Below the pieces are notes generated by a model that saw nothing but the letters and a program-made list of their open reading frames with translations, was not told the DNA's origin and ran no database searches. Positions 1-7,684 of a stretch of 32,128 nt of DNA are shown in pieces. Made by a program: the position numbers and the translations under genes. Each line of letters starts with the position of its first letter. Positions within the stretch are counted from its first letter, which is position 1. Source of the stretch: an uncultured Oscillatoriales cyanobacterium (GTDB lineage: Bacteria > Cyanobacteriota > Cyanobacteriia > Cyanobacteriales > Microcoleaceae); assembly GCA_903893625.1 (NCBI GenBank), contig CAITND010000056.1, positions 1 to 32,128 of the forward strand, in the 5' to 3' direction.

Positions 1-202
1 CGGTCGGTAACTATCTCGAAAGCACTGTCTTACCCCTCGTAAAACTGTTTAACTTTCGAGTTTTAGAGCTTGGGACTAGCTTCGCATCCCAAGGTAAGAA
101 CTTTAACGCTTCCCGATAACGTAGCCAGTTAAGGCTTAGGCGGGTACGAGCTATCCAAAGGAGAGGCATGAAGCCCCGTCTCTTTAGAGCGGGGTGCTGA
201 CA
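1..202 (+). mobile_element. Right-end remnant of an IS200/IS605-type element (omega-RNA-like 3' end)
   Basis: The stretch ends in a strong hairpin at 172-196: GCCCCG and CGGGG arms enclose an inner CTC-TTTA-GAG stem, followed by GCTGAC. This arrangement is typical of cyanobacterial IS605/IS1341-type right ends, where the end of tnpB and the following hairpin form the omega-RNA scaffold. One open frame enters from the window edge and stops at 119, but it is too short to prove it is tnpB. The bases just after about 202 would be the guide segment if the RNA is made. The left part of the element lies outside the window. The assignment rests on end structure only. Confidence 0.5.
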
Positions 203-343
203 GAGTTCTATTGACTGTAATATTGTGGGTTACTGAAGGCAGTAATCCTTTTACCTTAGCGTTGATTTTACTGGGTGTATAATTTAAGTCAGATTTTTTT
301 AAAGATTGGGTATACAAAATTTTAGTGTAGCTAGATTGAACCA

Positions 344-769
344 ATGGAAGAATTACAGTATCTCGCCACTTGGGTTAAGGAACAACACGCCCAAGAATAC
401 ATTCTTACCTGGTTATTAACGCAACCGGGTGTTTGGTGGTCAAATGGGGAAGTTTACCAAGCAGTTTTACAAAAATCGGGTAAACGGTTGAAAGAATTTG
501 TCAAGAAAAGCAAACAAGGAGATCTGTTTCAAGGGATTGCTGATAAAATTGTCAGTGATGAAAGTTGGGATCAAATTGCTGAAAGTTTGGCTCGGTTAAT
601 GGCAATTTATCAAGAAGAATTGGTGAAGTTACAGGATCAAGGACGGTTACAACAAAACACTCGCTTATCCGTAAGACCGCCTTCGGGCCACTCAAAGTCT
701 TGGTCTAATTTGGATGTGCAACAACAACCTTTACCCGATCCCAATACCGATGCGTTAACAGGACTCTGA
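344..769 (+). CDS. Hypothetical cyanobacterial protein, 141 aa
   Basis: I do not recognise this protein. It starts with MEELQYLATW, is rich in Gln, Glu and Leu, and is predicted largely helical over residues 1-110. A low-complexity polar tail rich in Gln, Pro and Asp follows. There is no signal peptide or membrane segment, so it is probably cytosolic. The Trp-rich stretch near residues 24-33 (QPGVWWSNGE) could be a winged-helix-like or protein-contact segment, but that is a guess. No clear Shine-Dalgarno sequence precedes the ATG. It lies between an IS605 right-end remnant and a Uma2 gene, without obvious operon partners. Codon use matches the neighbouring housekeeping genes, which supports a real gene. 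Confidence 0.6.
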   Translation: MEELQYLATWVKEQHAQEYILTWLLTQPGVWWSNGEVYQAVLQKSGKRLKEFVKKSKQGDLFQGIADKIVSDESWDQIAESLARLMAIYQEELVKLQDQGRLQQNTRLSVRPPSGHSKSWSNLDVQQQPLPDPNTDALTGL

Positions 770-844
770 ACGGTTAATTTTAGCGCGATCGCTTTCCTAA
801 TTAAAATCAAAATTTAACAAAAAATGTAATAGGAGATGATTATT

Positions 845-1414
845 ATGTCTCTGATGACCATAAAAGACTTAGAGCAAGTTCAAAAAAACCTCTCGGAAGC
901 GGGTTTAGATTATCAGTTAGAATTAGTCGAGGGGAAGATTGAAATTATGGGGCCATCAGATATTATATCAAGTGAAATTGGAGCCGAATTAATTAGACTA
1001 TTGGGGAATTGGGTTAAACCTCGTCGTTTAGGCCGTGTCTTTGACTCCGCAGGGGGTTTTATTTTACCTGATAGCAATCTTACCGCCCCAGATGTTGCTT
1101 TTGTTCGTGCATCTCGCCTTAGACAAAGTGTGCGTTATTTTGCTGAATTAGTTCCTGATTTAGTGGTAGAAATTAAATCTCAAAGTGACCGGATCAATCT
1201 GATAAAAAAGAAGATCAATAAATTTTTAGAATTAGGAGCGCAAGTCGCTATTCTGATCGATCCTGATCTGTTAACCGTTACAGTTTATCGCTCTACAGAG
1301 GAACCGATTATACTGGGAAATCAAGATGTTCTAACAATTCCCGAACTTTTTCCCGGTTGGGAATTACCAATTAATGAATTATGGCCGCCTGTTTTTACTG
1401 AAGATGAAAAGTGA
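845..1414 (+). CDS. Uma2 family endonuclease (DUF820)
   Basis: Uma2 proteins are PD-(D/E)XK-fold putative endonucleases that are hugely expanded in cyanobacteria; their cellular role is mostly unknown. The visible core is TAPDVAFV followed by LVPDLVVEIKSQSD, giving the Asp and E-x-K residues of the nuclease fold, and a later LGAQVAILIDP strand. The frame is open from an ATG at 836, but AGGAG at 831-835 abuts that ATG. The ATG at 845, nine bases downstream, is therefore the better start and gives 189 aa, the usual family length. The stop codon lies inside the terminal bases of a reverse-strand IS605-type end, so the original C-terminus may have been replaced. Confidence 0.85.
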   Translation: MSLMTIKDLEQVQKNLSEAGLDYQLELVEGKIEIMGPSDIISSEIGAELIRLLGNWVKPRRLGRVFDSAGGFILPDSNLTAPDVAFVRASRLRQSVRYFAELVPDLVVEIKSQSDRINLIKKKINKFLELGAQVAILIDPDLLTVTVYRSTEEPIILGNQDVLTIPELFPGWELPINELWPPVFTEDEK

Positions 1415-1660
1415 ACTACCATCACTTCTCTACGAGTAAGTGATGGCTTCCAACTTCAACGGGGATAGCACCTAATAGAACAGAAGTTCCATATTTAGAT
1501 CTATATTTAACAATGCCCGCCCATCACATTGAGCAACCATGGCAATCTCTCCCCCCAGAACGAATCTCCTGGGAGGATAATCATGTCCTCAGCCGAGAGT
1601 CGAGCGTTGGGCTAGGTAAAAATTAAGGCGTTGGGGATCAGGGACAGTAAACCGTTAGTC
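1412..1660 (-). mobile_element. Second IS200/IS605-type right-end remnant, reverse strand
   Basis: Read on the reverse strand, the segment ends with a long hairpin: the arms CCATCACTT (1419-1427) and AAGTGATGG (1437-1445) are perfect complements. This is followed by the terminal bases GGTAGTTCAC. This is the usual form of a cyanobacterial IS605-type right end carrying the omega-RNA 3' hairpin. Only a short open stretch, about 13 codons, precedes it, so no transposase or TnpB is preserved. The terminal bases overlap the stop codon of the Uma2 gene. The upstream border is uncertain, and I placed it where recognisable structure fades. The rest of 1661-1728 shows nothing I can name. Confidence 0.45.
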
Positions 1661-1728
1661 GTAAACCGAATCTGACAGATGACGGATGAGGAATGACTAA
1701 CTGCTCACTGTATAGTCCGCTTTCTCCT

Positions 1729-1944
1729 TTAGGGTTCACTATTTTGAAATTGTTGTCTACGGTTACGAAGGCGACGACGTTCTTTATGGCGAGCTACCTC
1801 TTTCCGCTTGCGTTTTTGTCCGGGGGTTTCAAAATGACGATTTTTTTTCAGATCGGCAAAAATCCCAGCTTGTGAAACTTTTCGCTTAAAGCGGCGTAGG
1901 GCGGACTCTAATTGTTCAGTTTCACCGAGAACGACTTGGCTCAT
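1729..1944 (-). CDS. rpsU: 30S ribosomal protein S21
   Basis: S21 is a small basic protein of the 30S subunit that helps initiation on mRNAs with a Shine-Dalgarno sequence. The protein reads [20 protein letters not shown], then a highly basic tail with [16 protein letters not shown] and [12 protein letters not shown], the classical bS21 layout. GGGAG lies eight bases before the ATG at 1944, so this start is preferred over an in-frame ATG at 1959; it also fits the family N-terminus MxQVVVGE. The result is 71 aa. It follows the RRM gene on the same strand with a gap of about 135 bases. An rbp-rpsU arrangement is well known in cyanobacteria. Confidence 0.95.
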   Translation of the reverse strand: MSQVVLGETEQLESALRRFKRKVSQAGIFADLKKNRHFETPGQKRKRKEVARHKERRRLRNRRQQFQNSEP

Positions 1945-2080
1945 TCCATATTCTCCCACTTGAATTATAGATTGGGTTGGACAAGCTGCCCTAATTTAGC
2001 CGACAGGAACGGGACAGGGTAGAGTTCCCTGTCCGGTCAGAAGAAGACTTGAGAGCAGGTTGAATAGTGATTAAAACTGC

Positions 2081-2389
2081 TTATTGGCGACGTGAATAGT
2101 TTGAGTTGCCTCCGCCCCAGCCACCGCCACGAGAGGGTTTACGCTCTTCACGGGGACGAGCTTTATTCACTTTGAGAACGCGATCCATCCATTCAGCACC
2201 ATCTAACTCTTGGATAGCTTTGGCTTCTTCAGCATCTGTGTCCATTTCCACAAAGCCGAAACCCCGTTTGCGTTGAGTTTCCCGGTCAATAGGAAGCTGA
2301 ACGTTTTTAACAGTACCATATTCAGCAAAGACTTCTTTGAGATCGTCTTCTGTGACGCTGTAAGATAGATTGCCAACGTAAATAGTCAT
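2081..2389 (-). CDS. Cyanobacterial RNA-binding protein, single RRM, glycine-rich tail
   Basis: This is a single RNA-recognition-motif protein of the cyanobacterial Rbp family, which is commonly induced by cold and related in form to eukaryotic glycine-rich RNA-binding proteins. RNP2 is IYVGNL at residues 3-8 and RNP1 is KRGFGFVEM near residues 42-50. The RRM covers about residues 1-80. A short tail, GGGWGGGNSNYSRRQ, completes the 102 aa protein. The start ATG is preceded by GAGG in GAGGTAAGTA, and that ribosome site can be masked by an upstream complementary segment, which is listed separately. rpsU lies downstream on the same strand. The protein likely acts as an RNA chaperone or mRNA-binding factor in the cytoplasm. 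Confidence 0.95.
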   Translation of the reverse strand: MTIYVGNLSYSVTEDDLKEVFAEYGTVKNVQLPIDRETQRKRGFGFVEMDTDAEEAKAIQELDGAEWMDRVLKVNKARPREERKPSRGGGWGGGNSNYSRRQ

Positions 2390-2391
2390 TA

Positions 2392-2441
2392 CTTACCTCT
2401 TAAAATCGAGTGGTGTGCAGAGATTGGAATTCGGAGGTAAG
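2392..2441 (-). promoter_or_regulatory. Leader stem that can mask the rbp ribosome-binding site
   Basis: In the mRNA, CUUACCUC (2441-2434) is perfectly complementary to GAGGUAAG (2399-2392), which holds the Shine-Dalgarno sequence and ends two bases before the AUG. A further G-U pair is possible at the outer end. The loop is 34 bases. Such a stem would limit translation when formed. The 5' untranslated region is known to take part in cold regulation of Anabaena rbpA1, so a regulatory role fits the family. Its direction and temperature dependence are inference. Confidence 0.5.
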
Positions 2442-2520
2442 CGAGTAGGACTTACACTTAACAGAAAAATTTTTCCTGATTCCAGCATAAACTGGGCTAC
2501 CGATACCTAATCCAGTTTAC

Positions 2521-2526
2521 ATTATA
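2521..2526 (-). promoter_or_regulatory. Candidate -10 box for rbp-rpsU
   Basis: The reverse strand reads TATAAT here, about 130 bases before the rbp start, which would give a leader of roughly 125 bases containing the masking stem. No good -35 lies at 17 bases: TTGACT is present, but with 21 bases of spacing. A CATGA/TCATG inverted repeat (2529-2545) lies between the two and could be an operator. Confidence 0.4.
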
Positions 2527-2585
2527 GCATGATTTTTAGTCATGACCAGTCAACTTGAATTGATCTGTCAACCTCAACAGAATTG

Positions 2586-3251
2586 TTAATCAATCATTAA
2601 TTCTAATTCAGGAGGAATCAACTCCAGTCCAAAGACCTGAGCAAAGGTTTTGGCCACCTGGGGACGCACTTGTTCTAAGGTAATACCGGGAATAAATTGG
2701 GCTAAACTGCCGACGGGTCGATGGGCAATGCCACAGGGAATAATGGCTTCAAACCCCTTCAAGTCGGGACAGACATTCAAGGCAAAACCGTGCATGGTAA
2801 TCCAACGACTAACTTTAATCCCAATAGCCGCCACTTTGATCCCGTTAATCCAAACTCCAGTTAAACCGGGAATTCGCTCTCCGGGAAGTCCATAGATTCC
2901 TAAAACTTGAATTAACACTTCCTCTAACTGCCGTAAATACCAATGTAAATCGGGGGTATAGCGTTTGAGGTTTAAAATCGGATAGCCGACTAACTGCCCT
3001 GGACAGTGGTAGGTGACTTCCCCTCCCCGTTCCACCCGATGCAGTTCAACGGGACTTTGGAGCGGATCAAACTTGAGAAATTGCCGATCAGCCCCTTGTC
3101 CCAAGGTATAGACGGGGGGATGTTCCAACAGCATCAATACGTCATCGAGATCGGGGTTGAGCTTTCGGTCTTGAACCAAAGATTGCTGCCAGTTCCAAGC
3201 TAAGGGATAGGGAACCGAGCCGAAGTAATAAATTTGACAAGGGAGACCCAC
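2586..3251 (-). CDS. lipB: Octanoyl-[ACP]:protein N-octanoyltransferase (LipB)
   Basis: LipB moves octanoyl groups from acyl carrier protein to the lipoyl domains of 2-oxoacid dehydrogenases and the glycine cleavage H protein; LipA then inserts sulfur. The family signatures are [18 protein letters not shown], then KVAAIG with the catalytic Lys at about 139, and IIPCGI with the catalytic Cys at about 173. Both acyl-transfer residues are present, and the 221 aa length is normal. The start codon is GTG ([11 protein letters not shown]) with no clear Shine-Dalgarno sequence. The gene diverges from hpf across a 264-base gap. A separate lipoate ligase-like gene also lies in this window at 23853-24626. 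Confidence 0.95.
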   Translation of the reverse strand: MGLPCQIYYFGSVPYPLAWNWQQSLVQDRKLNPDLDDVLMLLEHPPVYTLGQGADRQFLKFDPLQSPVELHRVERGGEVTYHCPGQLVGYPILNLKRYTPDLHWYLRQLEEVLIQVLGIYGLPGERIPGLTGVWINGIKVAAIGIKVSRWITMHGFALNVCPDLKGFEAIIPCGIAHRPVGSLAQFIPGITLEQVRPQVAKTFAQVFGLELIPPELELMID

Positions 3252-3306
3252 GGCAACCGTTAAAAAAAAACGTCAACATATAGATAGATTAACCCATTGC
3301 TGTTAA

Positions 3307-3312
3307 TATAAT
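3307..3312 (+). promoter_or_regulatory. Candidate -10 box upstream of hpf/lrtA
   Basis: TATAAT lies about 205 bases before the hpf start. No convincing -35 is seen. A short hairpin, TAAGTA-AGAA-TACTTA (3312-3327), follows. Use of this box would give a leader of nearly 200 bases. A TTGACA at 3388-3393 is the other promoter candidate but has no matching -10. Confidence 0.35.
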
Positions 3313-3318
3313 AAGTAA

Positions 3319-3515
3319 GAATACTTAAATAGAGGCGAAGGAGAAACACAAAAGGTACAAGAGATCAGAAAAAAGATCAAGCGGTTTTTGACAAAACTTA
3401 ACCCGAAAAAGTCAAGAATTGTCACGGGATGAAAAAGATTTTAAACGGGTGAAGTTTGGTATCGGGTTAGTGTTAAGGTGAGATTATGCCCATATTATGA
3501 GCGGGAGGGAGCTTT
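3319..3515 (+). promoter_or_regulatory. Long 5' leader of hpf/lrtA
   Basis: About 200 bases precede the start without any plausible ORF and are rich in A and G. They end in a strong GGGAGGGAG ribosome site five to eight bases before the ATG. Long leaders are known for lrtA, the light-repressed transcript of Synechococcus, where the leader affects mRNA stability in light and dark. The same role here is inference from family and context. Confidence 0.4.
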
Positions 3516-4163
3516 ATGAAGCTTGTTATCCAGGGTAAAAATTTGGAAGTTACGACTGCAATTCACGAATATGTAGATCAGAAGATCACCAAAGCTGTCA
3601 GTCATTTTGAACAATTGACAACAGAGGTTGATGTACATTTGTCAGTTGCTCGGAACCCTCGGATAAATCCAAAACACACCGCAGAAGTGACAATTTATGC
3701 CAACGGAACTGTGATTCGCGCTCAGGAAAGTAGTGAAAATCTTTACGCGAGCATTGATCTAGTCGCTGACAAAATTGCTCGCCAACTGCGGAAGTACAAA
3801 GAAAGACGTCAGGATAAAACCCACAATCTGCCCAAAACAGGTGAGGTTGTTAACGAACATCCAGTGGTTGAAGACTTGGTTGGGAATCGTTCTCCTGAAT
3901 TGCCTCAAGAGGTTGTTCGCACGAAATATTTTGCAATGCCTCCCATGACAATTGATGAAGCTTTGGAACAGCTTCAATTGATTGATCATGATTTCTATAT
4001 GTTCCGCAATGCCGAAACTGAAGAAATTAATGTGATCTACAAACGTAGTCATCACGGTGGTTATGGTGTGATTCAACCCCGCAATGGAGAAGCCGGGAGC
4101 AACGGTAAATCCGCTCAGGGCAATACTGAGGTTTTAATTTCACCCAAAGCTGCTCAAGTTTAG
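3516..4163 (+). CDS. hpf: Ribosome hibernation promoting factor, long form (HPF/LrtA)
   Basis: Long HPF binds the 30S decoding region and dimerises 70S ribosomes into inactive 100S particles; in cyanobacteria it is called LrtA and is made in the dark or under stress. Residues 1-105 form the S30AE/YfiA domain ([20 protein letters not shown], later [11 protein letters not shown]). A linker of about 40 residues follows, then the C-terminal dimerisation domain at about 130-190 ([33 protein letters not shown]). The length of 215 aa is typical of the long form. GGGAGGGAG precedes the ATG at 3516. A long leader upstream and a hairpin downstream suggest a single-gene transcript. Confidence 0.96.
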   Translation: MKLVIQGKNLEVTTAIHEYVDQKITKAVSHFEQLTTEVDVHLSVARNPRINPKHTAEVTIYANGTVIRAQESSENLYASIDLVADKIARQLRKYKERRQDKTHNLPKTGEVVNEHPVVEDLVGNRSPELPQEVVRTKYFAMPPMTIDEALEQLQLIDHDFYMFRNAETEEINVIYKRSHHGGYGVIQPRNGEAGSNGKSAQGNTEVLISPKAAQV

Positions 4164-4171
4164 GTGAATCA

Positions 4172-4196
4172 GGGGTTTGGCTGTGAGTCAAACCCC
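4172..4196 (+). terminator. Hairpin after hpf
   Basis: GGGGTTTG (4172-4179) and CAAACCCC (4189-4196) form a perfect 8-bp stem with a 9-base loop, nine bases after the hpf stop. No U-run follows, so termination or 3'-end protection could be its role. The 334 bases from 4197 to the mscS gene hold only a weak small ORF and a -10 box. Confidence 0.5.
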
Positions 4197-4385
4197 GATG
4201 ACAAGTATAGAGGGACAGGTAAACCCGGACTCAAAAAATTTAAAATATTTAAAATTGACATTATAGAGTGGTTTTGGTAAAGTTTCGGGTTTTAAGGATT
4301 AATCTTTGATAATACTCTCTTCAAGTCTCTATCAAAATTCAATTTTTCTCCAACCCCAACCTAACCTTCCGAAAGAAGACAAATC

Positions 4386-4499
4386 GTGAACGAAGTGGCT
4401 ACCTTAACCTTGAGCCGTTCAAATTTTGTTGATTCTCTCAAGACGAATCAAGGGAATTATGGGATCATCCAAACAGGCTCAAACAGATTGATTTGTTGA
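4386..4499 (+). CDS. Possible small ORF, 37 aa, unrecognised
   Basis: A GTG-started frame in the hpf-mscS gap encodes 37 residues beginning (M)NEVATLTLSRS and ending GSNRLIC. Purines (GAAAGAAGAC) precede the start. It has no signal peptide, no membrane segment and no double-glycine leader motif. It could be a short regulatory peptide upstream of mscS, a gene remnant, or chance. I do not recognise it and would not rely on it. Confidence 0.2.
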   Translation: MNEVATLTLSRSNFVDSLKTNQGNYGIIQTGSNRLIC

Positions 4500-4507
4500 T
4501 GCTACTG

Positions 4508-4513
4508 TATAAT
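4508..4513 (+). promoter_or_regulatory. Candidate -10 box of mscS
   Basis: TATAAT lies 18 bases before the GTG start of the channel gene, which would leave a very short leader of roughly 10 bases and no Shine-Dalgarno site. The -35 region is poor (AGATTG at the 17-base spacing). Confidence 0.4.
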
Positions 4514-4530
4514 ATGTATCGATTGTAATT

Positions 4531-6198
4531 GTGAAACATTTAAAAAAACTTCAATTCAGGTTAGGAATAAACCTCAGCAAAACCATTTTGCTAGTTTTCA
4601 TCTGCTGCTTCTATTGGTTTGGATTTCCAGCCTCAGCACAGGAGCAATTTCAACCCTTATTTCAATCCAATATAGCTGCGGTAACTTTAGATGGACGAGC
4701 TATTTTTAAAGTGAGTGGAGCCGAAAATTTGACGGCTCAAGAACGAGCAGAAATGATTAGTACCAAATTACAACAGGCGGCAACATCAACACAACCGATA
4801 GAAGTTCAAGTTAAACCAATTAATCAACAACCCACTCTTTGGGTGAATAATTCCTATTTGCTCACCGTGACTCAGGAAGATACGCAAAATCAAAATATTC
4901 CTGAAGATCAAGCTCAAATTTGGCGTTCTGAAATTCAAGAAGCAGTGAATATATCGCGAAAAGAACGCAGTATTGATTTCATGAAAAAAACAGCTATTAA
5001 AGCTTTTTTAGTGCTGTCTATAGGTGTTTTATTGCATTGGGGATTAGGCCGATTTTGGCGTTATTATCTCCGTCGTTTATTCCGCTTTTTTTTCCCATCC
5101 TCCAATGGATCTAATCAGACAGATCTGTCTCATAATTTAGAATTATTCTTAACTTTAACATTGGTAGGGATAAGATTAGGCCTATGGACGGCTATTGTTC
5201 TTTATATTACCAATCAATTTCCGTTTACAAGAATTTTAAGCTATCGATTAACAGGAACCTTAATTTCAACCTTAACTTCTAAATTAATTACGATTAATAA
5301 AGCCTCCTATTCTATTCCTGACTTGTTGATTTTATCGGGTTTAGTTTGGGGATTAATTATTTTTGCCAAAGTCATAACAGACCTTTTACAATCCCGTGTT
5401 TTAAACGCCACCCGAATTAGTCGAGGTGCTCAAGAAGTTGTTTCAGTTATTTTTAGATATGCGTTTATTTCTCTAGGAACGATTGTTTTATTACAAGTTT
5501 GGGGTTTAGATTTAAGTTCTTTAACGATTTTAGCCAGTGCGTTAGGAGTGGGAATTGGGTTTGGATTTAAAGATATTGCTAAAAATTTTGGCAGTGGTTT
5601 AATCTTGTTATTTGAACGTCCGATTCAAGTGGGAGATTTTGTAGAAGTTGGTAGTTATATGGGAACTGTAGAACGAGTTGGTGCTCGCAGTACGGTGATT
5701 AAAACTTTAGATCAAGTCTCTATTATTGTGCCGAATTCTCGTTTTTTAGAATCGGAATTAATTAATTGGCATCATGATAATCCGGTTTCAGGTTTACGCT
5801 TATCTATTGGGGTTGCTTATGGGTCTAGTGTGGAGATTGTCAAGGAGTTATTATTGTCGGCAGCAAAAGCCAATTCTGAAATTTTATCGATTCCCGTCTC
5901 TCAAGTTTTATTTAAAGGGTTTGGAGACAATTCATTGAATTTTGAATTAAGAGTTTGGACAGATAAACCGAGTCGTCAATTTTTAATTAAAAGTGATCTC
6001 TATTTTAAAATCGAAGCTCTTTTTAGACAATATAAAATAGAGATTCCTTTTCCTCAACGAGATGTCAATATTCGGGGAAGCGTCCCTTTAGAATTATCTC
6101 CTGAATTGCAAACCATTATCGAACAAATTGCTCGAAATCAAAACAACGGATATTCCCAAAATTCAGATGCTTCTGAGGGTCAGGATTCTAACTCTTAA
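4531..6198 (+). CDS. MscS family small-conductance mechanosensitive channel
   Basis: This is a channel that releases solutes on hypo-osmotic shock. The 555 aa protein starts at a GTG and has a signal peptide (hydrophobic residues 17-34, cleavage near PASAQE). A periplasmic segment of about 110 residues follows, with transmembrane helices near 150-170, 205-228, 263-285 and 305-325. The MscS pore helix lies at about 331-365 (ILASALGVGIGFGFKDIAKN, then FERPIQVGDFVEVG). The cytoplasmic vestibule follows (GTVERVGARSTVIKTLD, IIVPNSRFLE). A polar, Asn- and Gln-rich tail ends the protein. It is longer than E. coli MscS because of the added N-terminal part, like other cyanobacterial MscS-type proteins. 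Signal and topology were judged by eye. Confidence 0.93.
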   Translation: MKHLKKLQFRLGINLSKTILLVFICCFYWFGFPASAQEQFQPLFQSNIAAVTLDGRAIFKVSGAENLTAQERAEMISTKLQQAATSTQPIEVQVKPINQQPTLWVNNSYLLTVTQEDTQNQNIPEDQAQIWRSEIQEAVNISRKERSIDFMKKTAIKAFLVLSIGVLLHWGLGRFWRYYLRRLFRFFFPSSNGSNQTDLSHNLELFLTLTLVGIRLGLWTAIVLYITNQFPFTRILSYRLTGTLISTLTSKLITINKASYSIPDLLILSGLVWGLIIFAKVITDLLQSRVLNATRISRGAQEVVSVIFRYAFISLGTIVLLQVWGLDLSSLTILASALGVGIGFGFKDIAKNFGSGLILLFERPIQVGDFVEVGSYMGTVERVGARSTVIKTLDQVSIIVPNSRFLESELINWHHDNPVSGLRLSIGVAYGSSVEIVKELLLSAAKANSEILSIPVSQVLFKGFGDNSLNFELRVWTDKPSRQFLIKSDLYFKIEALFRQYKIEIPFPQRDVNIRGSVPLELSPELQTIIEQIARNQNNGYSQNSDASEGQDSNS

Positions 6199-6251
6199 CA
6201 TTGAGGAGGTTGAGGGCAAGTTTTCTGATTCCAATTTAAAATAAATCTAAT

Positions 6252-6286
6252 ATTCCCTATTCCCTGTTCCCTATTCCCTATTCCCT
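6252..6286 (+). repeat. Heptanucleotide tandem repeat, 5 x ATTCCCT
   Basis: Five 7-base units follow one another, the third changed to GTTCCCT. This belongs to the short tandem heptad class common in filamentous cyanobacteria. It lies in the gap between mscS and glcE, just upstream of a TAGAAT (6292-6297) that could be the -10 box of glcE. Confidence 0.85.
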
Positions 6287-6341
6287 GCTATAGAATAGTT
6301 ATAACTTAATTTTTGCTAAAATCAATCTATTCGTTTTTTGA

Positions 6342-7652
6342 ATGAACGTGATTTCTACCACCGACCATAAAAATCGACAGGAATTAGAGAAAATCGTAGG
6401 GAAAGGCAATGTCCAACCTTGGGACAAAATCGAATCCGTGCGACAACAACAGATGATTCAATCCCTGACCCCAGGAACAACAATTCAAGGAATTATTTAT
6501 CCTCAAACTCAAGAAGAATTGGCTAAGGTTGTTGCTTATACCCATCAACAACAATTGGGTGTTTTACCCTGTGGTTCCTGGAGCAAAATTGATTGGGGAG
6601 GACTGATTAAAAACGTCCATTTTGCTATTAGTACGGAACGGATGAATCAACTGATTGAACACGCCGTTGGAGATTTAACAATTACCGTAGAAGCGGGAAT
6701 GAAATTCTCCCAAATGCAAGGGATTTTAGCCCAGGAAAATCAAGTTTTAGGATTCGATCCCACCTATCCAGAACTGGCAACAATAGGCGGAATTATTGCC
6801 ACAGGAGACACAAATTTTCTTCGACAACGTTATCGCAGTATCCGCGATATGATTTTGGGGATTTCTATTGTTCGTTATGATGGGAAAATCGCCAAAGCTG
6901 GAGGTCGAGTTGTTAAAAATGTGGCGGGTTATGACTTAATGAAATTATTCACAAGTTCCTATGGAACTTTAGGAATCATTAGTCAAATTACCCTGCGGGT
7001 TTATCCCCAAGCGGAATTTTCGGGAACTGTAATTCTAACAGGAGAACCAGAAGCAATTGCACAAGCTAATCAAACGTTGTTATCCTCTGCATTAACCCCG
7101 GTTTCTGTAGATTTAATCTCGACAAATCTATCAAAATTATTGGGATTTGGAGATCAGCTTGGCTTAATTGTTCGATTTCAAAGTATTCCAGAAAGTGTGC
7201 AACAACAGAGTCAACGGTTAATGGAAATGGGAGAAAAATTAGGGTTAAAAGCAATTTATTTTGACTCCGATGAGGCGAATTTATGGCAACAATTAAAACA
7301 GCAAATTTGGCAGCATGAATCTAATGCTTCTATTCTTTGTAAAATTGGTATTACCCCCACCTCTGCGGTCAAAACCTTAATGCAGTGTCAAACCCTCGGC
7401 GTTATTCATGCTGGAGTTGGTTTAGGGGTGTTACGGTTTGAAAGCGTTTCTCCAGAAACCCTGTTAAACTTAAGAAATTGGTGTCAATCTCAAGGGGGAT
7501 TTTTATCGATTTTAAAAGCACCTGTAGAGCTAAAACAACAGTTAGAGGTTTGGGGATATTCAGGAAATGCTTTAAATCTAATGCGTCAAATCAAACACCA
7601 ATTTGACCCTCAAAATCAATTGAGTCCTAATCGATTTGTTGGTGGAATTTAA
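6342..7652 (+). CDS. glcE: Glycolate dehydrogenase FAD-binding subunit GlcE
   Basis: GlcDEF oxidises glycolate, made from photorespiratory 2-phosphoglycolate, to glyoxylate. This is the GlcE-type subunit: an FAD-binding PCMH fold at about residues 50-220 with SWSKIDWGG, PELATIGGIIATGD and the strong signature KNVAGYDLMKLFTSSYGTLG. A C-terminal FAD oxidase domain ends in FDPQNQLSPNRFVGG. The length of 436 aa is typical of cyanobacterial GlcE. There is no clear Shine-Dalgarno sequence before the ATG. glcF follows 32 bases downstream on the same strand, so the two are probably co-transcribed. The catalytic GlcD subunit is not in this window. Confidence 0.92.
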   Translation: MNVISTTDHKNRQELEKIVGKGNVQPWDKIESVRQQQMIQSLTPGTTIQGIIYPQTQEELAKVVAYTHQQQLGVLPCGSWSKIDWGGLIKNVHFAISTERMNQLIEHAVGDLTITVEAGMKFSQMQGILAQENQVLGFDPTYPELATIGGIIATGDTNFLRQRYRSIRDMILGISIVRYDGKIAKAGGRVVKNVAGYDLMKLFTSSYGTLGIISQITLRVYPQAEFSGTVILTGEPEAIAQANQTLLSSALTPVSVDLISTNLSKLLGFGDQLGLIVRFQSIPESVQQQSQRLMEMGEKLGLKAIYFDSDEANLWQQLKQQIWQHESNASILCKIGITPTSAVKTLMQCQTLGVIHAGVGLGVLRFESVSPETLLNLRNWCQSQGGFLSILKAPVELKQQLEVWGYSGNALNLMRQIKHQFDPQNQLSPNRFVGGI

Positions 7653-7684
7653 TTCATAAACTACTCAAGGAGAATGCTGTTAAA

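Noticed and set aside
1693-1875. Forward frame of 60 aa opposite rpsU
   Set aside because: Antisense to rpsU; product not protein-like.
3759-4076. Reverse-strand frame of 105 aa inside hpf
   Set aside because: Antisense shadow of a strongly conserved gene.
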